Source: Chrysomallon squamiferum
Lineage: Eukaryota; Mollusca; Gastropoda; Neomphalida; Peltospiridae
Direction of reading: 5' to 3'
NCBI GenBank assembly: GCA_012295275.1
Contig: CM022672.1
Location: 5,288,943-5,313,942 of the forward strand
DNA: 25,000 bases
Made by a program: the position numbers and the translations under genes. Under the pieces are notes generated by a model. That model saw nothing but the letters and a program-made list of their open reading frames with translations, searched no databases and was not told the origin of the DNA. Each line of letters starts with the position of its first letter. The first letter of the stretch is position 1. This document shows positions 20,757 to 25,000 of this stretch, one piece after another.

Positions 20757-20804
20757 ATGACATTCGGAGGAGATCGTTCATGTTCGGCTATCAGGAGGGT
20801 GTGA
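20757..20804 (+). CDS. Upstream ORF overlapping the COE start (15 codons)
   Basis: ATG at 20757 opens a frame of 15 codons ending TGA at 20802-20804, so it runs past the COE ATG at 20780 in another frame (+2). If the transcript includes position 20757, ribosomes starting here would bypass the true start. Its context (G at -3? the bases are ACGAATGA, with C at -3) is weak and favours leaky scanning. The peptide is not recognisable; only a regulatory role is plausible. Confidence 0.35.
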   Translation: MTFGGDRSCSAIRRV

Positions 20805-20916
20805 CAAGCCGCGATCAGGAATTCCTAATGAAAGACGAAGGACTCACAACGCAGCTGACTCCCGTTCGAAACTGGATGCAGCCGACAGTCGTGGAACAGG
20901 GCGTCGGTGCCGCCAG
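20780..20916 (+). CDS. COE (EBF): COE/EBF transcription factor, coding exon 1 (N-terminus)
   Basis: First coding exon of a Collier/Olf/EBF transcription factor, a nuclear DNA-binding protein used in neuronal and mesodermal differentiation across animals. The 137 nt encode 45 full codons plus two bases (phase 2). The start reads MFGYQEGV, then MKDE, then TPVRNWMQ. These line up with the tail of vertebrate EBFs (MFGIQE.., MKEE, NxVRxWM) with the same spacing. The ATG at 20780 is chosen because the MFG start is the family start and no in-frame homology lies upstream. The donor is CCAG|GTCAGT at 20916/20917, and the split codon joins exon 2 as AG+T (Ser46). An out-of-frame ATG at 20757 overlaps the start. 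The 5' UTR boundary is unknown. A weak acceptor-like AG at 20749-20750 leaves open a spliced leader. Confidence 0.95.
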
Positions 20917-21307
20917 GTCAGTAGTCACTTTCTCAGCCCCACCCCGACCCCCACCCCGACCCCGACCCGTCAGTCTTTTTTCCCCGTCACCTTCTCTCCT
21001 CCTGGGGATGGGCTTAAAAAAAAAAAAAAAAACCTTCTCAGATTAGCTCCATCCGACCCCGGTGCCAGACTCGTTTAATCAGCTTGAAATCCTCTCAATA
21101 TTTTCACTAACCACGTCCTCCGATCCATTTTTCCTTTATTTGAGTATCGTGCTGCTTGAAGAATTCTTCCAATTCCCAGATCGGTTTTCTAGCGGTCGCT
21201 TTCATTTTTCACTTGTAATATTTTTATGTTATTACTGACATCTTCTTCATTTTCTCTCTTCCTCTCACTCACTCACTCACTCTCTCTCTCTCTCGGTTCT
21301 GTCGCAG
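20917..21307 (+). other. COE (EBF): COE intron 1 (391 nt, phase 2)
   Basis: This GT..AG intron begins GTCAGTAG and ends CTGTCGCAG. Right after the donor lies a C-rich tract of CCCC/ACCCCG units (20937-20968), followed by a pyrimidine-rich stretch, an A15-17 run (about 21016-21032) and moderately GC-rich unique DNA. The reading frame of exon 1 stays open into the intron and meets a stop at 21044-21046, so retention would give an 88-residue N-terminal protein with a Pro/Arg-rich end and no DNA-binding domain. The acceptor has a strong (CTCA)n(CT)n polypyrimidine tract at 21266-21295. Confidence 0.93.
20937..20968 (-). repeat. C-rich tract, G-quadruplex motif on the minus strand
   Basis: Six runs of 3-5 C (20937-40, 42-45, 48-52, 54-57, 60-63, 66-68) separated by 1-2 nt. 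The template strand therefore has six closely spaced G runs, 20 nt past the exon 1 donor. Confidence 0.85.
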
Positions 21308-21461
21308 TGTCGGACTTGGCAGGGCTCATTTTGAGAAGCAGCCACCGAGCAATCTGAGGAAAAGCAACTTCTTCCATTTCGTCCTAGCTCTGTACGACAG
21401 ACAGGGTCAGCCGGTGGAGGTAGAAAGAACAGCTTTCATAGACTTCATAGAAAAAGATCAG
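21308..21461 (+). CDS. COE (EBF): COE/EBF transcription factor, coding exon 2 (start of DNA-binding domain)
   Basis: This 154-nt exon encodes residues 46-97 and is the most conserved part visible. It reads [20 protein letters not shown], then [20 protein letters not shown], then [11 protein letters not shown], nearly identical to vertebrate EBF1-3. This is the start of the COE DNA-binding domain, an immunoglobulin-like fold unique to the family. The Arg in SNLRKSN falls at residue 63, the position of human EBF1 Arg63, a known DNA-contact residue. The acceptor is TCTGTCGCAG|T at 21307/21308, preceded by a (CTCA)/(CT) pyrimidine tract. The donor is CAG|GTAAAA at 21461/21462, phase 0. Differences from vertebrates are conservative (VGLGRAH for VGLARAH, EVER for EIER, FIDFIEK for FVxFVEK). 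Essentially certain as a COE exon. Confidence 0.98.
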
Positions 21462-22336
21462 GTAAAAAATATTAATACATTTTAATTTATCACTCTTTAA
21501 AAAATCTATTTTGTTATTTATTTGTTTACTCTTTTTTTAACACAAATTTTAATTTTATTTTTTTGCAAAGAAGATATTTTCCATTTATTTTTAAAGTAAA
21601 TTCCTTTTTTTCTGTTTTGAAATAGATTTTTGTAACGTCTTTTTATTTAAATTATCGTTTTAATTTTATTTTTGCATTCTTTATAAACAAGCAGTTGAAA
21701 CAATATTTTCATTATTTTAGTTTCGAAAATTAAACTTTACCTATACTATTTCATCATCATCAATCTTTATTATTATTATTATTATTAAATAGATAATTTT
21801 GTTTACTGGTATAATTACATATTTGTTCTGTTGTAAATAAATACGTTTATTATTATTATTATGAAATTATCAAAAGAACAAGACAGCATTACATTACATT
21901 TTAGTGATACTATAATAACTAATAAAGCGTCTTTGTTATATTATTTTCCCTAGATAAATCTGAGAATTTATTACAACACTAAGCCATATTTTATATATAT
22001 AAACATATATGTGTGTGTTGACGTATTTCTGTTTTTGCCTATCCGTTCATATATGTGTATAATATATAAAATGTCATTATGACATACATACAGATTCTCT
22101 TTCGGAAATTTTCTTTTAATTCCCTGTATGACCAAGAACCAAAGTAACAATTACAGTGGGGTATATATGTATATGTATACGTACTAGAGACTTATTTGAG
22201 ATTGTAATCAATTTCTGTCCCAAAGGTTTTCTATTGCCATGCAATATTCATGTACATTTCAAGTATCGTTTTTCTGTGTGTGTGTGTGTGTTTTTTTATT
22301 ACACCTCGCTATATAATTACGTTGTTTTTCTCGTAG
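21462..22336 (+). other. COE (EBF): COE intron 2 (875 nt, phase 0)
   Basis: AT-rich intron with donor GTAAAA and acceptor TTCTCGTAG. It contains a (TTA)n run at 21767-21787, another at 21848-21861, scattered TATATA and (GT)n at about 22273-22291. I see no conserved block and no other exon in it. Confidence 0.93.
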
Positions 22337-22400
22337 GAATCAGACCCACAGAAAACAAACAATGGCATTCATTACAGAATACAGCTTCTGTTTGCAAATG
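22337..22400 (+). CDS. COE (EBF): COE/EBF transcription factor, coding exon 3
   Basis: A short 64-nt exon encoding 21 codons plus one base (residues 98-118): ESDPQKTNNGIHYRIQLLFA, then N and the first base of Gly. It matches the EBF segment '..EKTNNGIHYRLQLLYSNG' within the DNA-binding domain. The acceptor is TTCTCGTAG|GAA at 22336/22337 and the donor AATG|GTAAGT at 22400/22401, a consensus 5' splice site, phase 1. The first five codons (ESDPQ) are the variable linker in the family; from KTNNG on, the match is near-identical. A (GT)n run ends about 44 nt upstream of the acceptor and a long T run follows the donor directly. Confidence 0.96.
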
Positions 22401-22506
22401 GTAAGTCTGTTTTTTTTTTTTTTTTTTTTTCTATCGTTAATACAATTATGATTATTGATGAGCTTGTTCTGTTTAAGGTTTTTAGACATCGACTTCTCTG
22501 AAACAT

Positions 22507-22597
22507 GATAAGATTATTTATTTAGCAAAAGATAAATAAGATAATATTATTTATTTAACAAAAGATAAATGTGATAATATTATTTATTTATTTATTG
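22507..22597. repeat. 33-bp tandem repeat in COE intron 3
   Basis: Units beginning GATAAGATTATTTATTT at 22507 and GATAATATTATTTATTT at 22540 and 22573; the third is partial and extends as (TTTA)n. Confidence 0.88.
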
Positions 22598-23439
22598 TGT
22601 CACTGATATAATTATGATTATTGTTAGATTGTTCTCTAAAAGGTTTCTAGACATCAGCTGTTTCTGATAGCTGATGATATTAACTGTTTTGCAAATGATA
22701 AGAATATTTTTGTTTGATTACTTGCTGATTAAGTACGATGTATCTTTATTGTTACCGCTCTCTAAAATGATTTTTATACATCGACTATATACAGTTTTTC
22801 TTTCTTGTCATAAAATATTTCATCAAAGTGTTTAAAATATTTTAAAATTTTAGCTACCTCATATTATTAATTCATGTTGTTATTGTTACTATTTTATAAT
22901 TATAGTATATGTGTTTTTTTCAAACATTCAAGTAGTAATAAATTCTCTTAGAGTAAACAGCTTCTATTCCATGATAATTTACGTGACTGAAATGTCGACA
23001 TTTTTAATTCTTTCAGTTTAAAATTATCAACATTTATCACGCAGAGATATAGGTAAAATTAAATTATAAACAGTAACATAAATATACTTGTTTATGTAAA
23101 TTTATCTGAGTATTTAGTTAAATATGTTAATAATAATTGACAAAAACAGTAACAACAATAAAAATAATATGTTTCAGTTTTAACATCCATATCAGAGGTA
23201 TTAATACTATTTCAACCGTTATTATTAAAGTATATTTATCTATTCTTTAACCGGTATGTAATTATTAAATAAAACCGTTAGATATTTCTACAAGAATCTC
23301 TCCAGGATCAGGTCTTGAATTGTTTGTTTGCCCTGTCAAATTTCCCATGAATGTTTTCACAGTAAAGTGATTATTCAGACGGCTTTTGATGAATATTCCA
23401 TAAAGTCAGTCTAAGCAATGAGCGAGAGAGCAAAAAGAA

Positions 23440-23440
23440 A

Positions 23441-23487
<47 letters not shown>
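23440..23487. repeat. Long A homopolymer
   Basis: About 45 A residues in intron 3, with one or two adjoining non-A bases at the edges. Confidence 0.9.
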
Positions 23488-23491
<4 letters not shown>

Positions 23492-23544
23492 AAAAGAACA
23501 AGCAAAATCATAAAAATGAACGTAACTAAAAATAATAATAAAAA

Positions 23545-23780
23545 ATTAACTAGACGTGTGTACCCCGCGGTGATTCCAGTGTTGTTTAACCTATCAGTGT
23601 TTCGTTATTGCGATGAGTGTTCAACGCGAGAAGGCTGTGTGCGCAACACGCGCAAATAGCCGCTAAACAAACACGGAATGTTTGCACACAAATGTTCTGC
23701 GGTTTGTTTTGACACACTCAATCATATGTGGCAATAAATTCTCAAACAGAAGACAGGCAAAATAGAAGCGGAACATATTT
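23545..23780. promoter_or_regulatory. Candidate intronic regulatory block in COE intron 3
   Basis: About 235 nt of balanced sequence isolated between long A and T runs. It contains an inverted pair of forkhead-like words CAAACA-cggaa-TGTTTG (23668-23684), which surrounds the TEAD-like GGAATGT. The only non-repetitive part of the second half of intron 3. Confidence 0.38.
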
Positions 23781-23788
23781 TTTTTCTT

Positions 23789-23821
<33 letters not shown>
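23778..23821. repeat. Long T homopolymer
   Basis: T run with two C interruptions at its start, bounding the intron 3 block on the right. Confidence 0.9.
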
Positions 23822-23827
<6 letters not shown>

Positions 23828-23865
23828 CTTGTTCCATCATGGGCGTCGGCCGCACTTGTTAAACA

Positions 23866-23957
<92 letters not shown>

Positions 23958-23982
23958 ACATACATACATACATAAATAAATA
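23866..23982. repeat. (AAAT)n array
   Basis: More than 20 AAAT units, then (CATA)n, then AAAT again. Confidence 0.93.
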
Positions 23983-24031
23983 AAGTGATAATTTGCTAAC
24001 AAGAGGTGAATATAATCATTTTATCCTTGTC

Positions 24032-24082
<51 letters not shown>

Positions 24083-24097
24083 TTAATAATAATAATC
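24032..24097. repeat. (AAT)n microsatellite
   Basis: About 20 AAT units in intron 3. Confidence 0.93.
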
Positions 24098-24387
24098 ATC
24101 ATCTATGTGTGTATGTATGTATGTGTCTCTCCTTTTACAATATTATGATGTGTGTGTGTTGCTGTGTGTAAATATTAATTAACATACGCTTTATTTTTAG
24201 TGTTTTCTGTTTTAAGCTGAACTCATACTATTTATTTTCATTTACGCATGTTATCAGTTATAACAATACTTTCAGCACTTTTATAAATTTAATTTCGTTT
24301 ACTTCAAGAGATAATTGCAATCATTATCTATATATATTTAATCCAATTCTTTTGTCTCATATAATATGTTTTGTAAATATATATTTT

Positions 24388-24390
24388 CTT

Positions 24391-24449
<59 letters not shown>

Positions 24450-24545
24450 TCTATTTATATATCTATCTGTCTGTGTGTCTGTCTCTCTGCCAACCGATCT
24501 ATCAATATATCTATCTATCTATCTATCTGTCTATCTGTTTATTTA
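24388..24545. repeat. (TTTA)n then (TCTG)/(TCTA)n next to the exon 4 acceptor
   Basis: About 16 TTTA units followed by TCTG and TCTA units, ending about 35 nt before the exon 4 acceptor AG. Poly-Leu-Phe-Ile-Tyr frames are translated repeat. Confidence 0.93.
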
Positions 24546-24579
24546 TCTTATTAATTTTAATGTTTGTTTTTGTTTTCAG

Positions 24580-24635
24580 GTGTCAGACAAGAACAGGACA
24601 TTTTCGTTCGCCTCATTGACTCGGTCACGAAACAG
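24580..24635 (+). CDS. COE (EBF): COE/EBF transcription factor, coding exon 4
   Basis: A 56-nt exon that completes Gly119 and encodes residues 120-137: VRQEQDIFVRLIDSVTKQ. It aligns with EBF 'GIRTEQDFYVRLIDSMTKQ'. The acceptor is TTGTTTTCAG|GT at 24579/24580 and the donor AAACAG|GTGAGT at 24635/24636, phase 0. In the family the next segment carries the HX3CX2CX5C zinc knuckle that is essential for DNA binding. That segment is not in the window, so the gene is cut by the right edge and only about the first quarter of the protein is present. The exon stands alone between a 2.2-kb repeat-rich intron and intron 4. Confidence 0.97.
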
Positions 24636-24699
24636 GTGAGTGTCGTTGTCATGGCAACCAGACTTTTTTTTTTTTTTTTTTTTTTGTTACCAAAGAAAC

Positions 24700-24920
24700 T
24701 GTAAAAAATTGACAGTTCTGTCACGATCTCGTGCTGAAAGGCGGTAACGTGCCATCTCCAGGCTCAGCGTCCGAAGCAATTCCGCGTTCTATTCGTCTTT
24801 TACAAAATGGGTCAGCTCGCCAAATTGGTTTCTGGCCGATAGCACCATCAGCGCCAACACCACAGCCAGGCCAGGTCATTTCGCGTTTGTCGTCGCAAAC
24901 TCGCTCACACAGCAGAAAGA
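24700..24920. promoter_or_regulatory. Candidate intronic regulatory block in COE intron 4
   Basis: About 220 nt of balanced CpG-containing DNA between a T run and an (AAT)n microsatellite. No exon with COE similarity is found in it in any frame. A 71-codon minus-strand frame (24721-24936) is unrecognisable. Confidence 0.33.
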
Positions 24921-24939
24921 GAAAAACACCACACAAAAG

Positions 24940-24966
24940 AATAATAATAATAATAATAACAATAAC

Positions 24967-25000
<34 letters not shown>
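24940..25000. repeat. (AAT)/(AAC)n microsatellite at the window end
   Basis: AAT units with AAC variants, cut by the window edge. Confidence 0.92.

Larger units (their letters stand above)
22401..24579 (+). other. COE (EBF): COE intron 3 (2179 nt, phase 1)
   Basis: The longest complete intron, with donor GTAAGT and acceptor TTGTTTTCAG. It is built mostly of repeats: T run at the donor, degenerate tandem copies at 22441-22800, an A run near 23440-23487, a T run near 23778-23821, (AAAT)n at 23866-23980, (AAT)n at 24032-24095, and (TTTA)n then (TCTA)n at 24390-24540 running into the acceptor region. The exception is a block of ordinary composition at 23545-23780. Confidence 0.93.
24636..25000 (+). 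other. COE (EBF): COE intron 4 (partial, runs off the window)
   Basis: Starts GTGAGTGTCG right after ..ACGAAACAG. After a T run (24664-24685) comes about 220 nt of ordinary composition (24700-24920), then an (AAT/AAC)n microsatellite to the window end. The next COE exon (zinc knuckle) is not reached. Confidence 0.93.

Noticed and set aside
24720-24920. Possible next COE exon in intron 4
   Set aside because: No frame shows the expected segment after TKQ or the HX3CX2CX5C zinc-knuckle pattern.
1-25000. Search for mobile elements, viral remnants, CRISPR arrays or bacterial-type operons
   Set aside because: No reverse transcriptase, transposase, integrase or capsid-like motif, no long terminal or inverted terminal repeats, and no spaced palindromic direct repeats were recognised. 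All arrays are simple microsatellites or short tandem duplications.

Overview
The window is animal nuclear DNA. It carries the 5' end of one gene, a COE/EBF (Collier/Olf-1/Early B-cell factor) transcription factor, on the + strand near the right edge. Four coding exons (20780-20916, 21308-21461, 22337-22400, 24580-24635) with GT/AG introns splice into 137 continuous codons. That is the same number as human EBF1 has up to the matching '..TKQ' residue, and I needed no gaps to line them up. The protein covers the short N-terminal tail and the first part of the DNA-binding domain. The zinc knuckle, IPT/TIG domain, helix-loop-helix and transactivation domain must lie beyond position 25000. The host is an invertebrate bilaterian. 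The very AT-rich DNA, crowded with (GA)n, (GT)n, (ATT)n and (TTTA)n repeats, would suit a mollusc or another lophotrochozoan, but this is an inference from texture and not proven.

The first ~20 kb holds no gene I can recognise. It alternates between AT-rich simple-sequence desert and about ten short islands of ordinary composition, free of long repeats: 2000-2760, 4240-4620, 7000-7880, 9160-9840, 10610-10960, 12080-12510, 13540-13745, 15640-15950, 18860-19540 and 19790-20480. Two similar blocks lie inside or after introns (23545-23780, 24700-24920). A low-density desert with islands next to a developmental transcription factor is what a cis-regulatory landscape usually looks like, so the islands are the best candidate enhancers. 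The island at 19790-20480 is the likely promoter/5' UTR region: it has two inverted CCAAT boxes, a GC box, a palindromic E-box, a forkhead core and a perfect palindrome TCCCGCGGGA that fits the half-site rule of COE factors. The island at 12080-12510 has an exact 12/12 TISU/YY1 element and a close CTCF-type core. It could be a minus-strand promoter or a boundary element.

Most of the open reading frames in the window are translated microsatellites or chance frames and are not annotated as genes. No tRNA, rRNA, CRISPR array, intact transposon, viral gene or bacterial gene was recognised. I found no novel multi-gene system. What deserves a second look is regulatory and structural: a possible COE autoregulatory site, a start-overlapping upstream ORF, G-quadruplex-capable tracts beside exon 1 and upstream of the promoter, the TISU/CTCF-like element, and degenerate tandem duplications inside intron 3.
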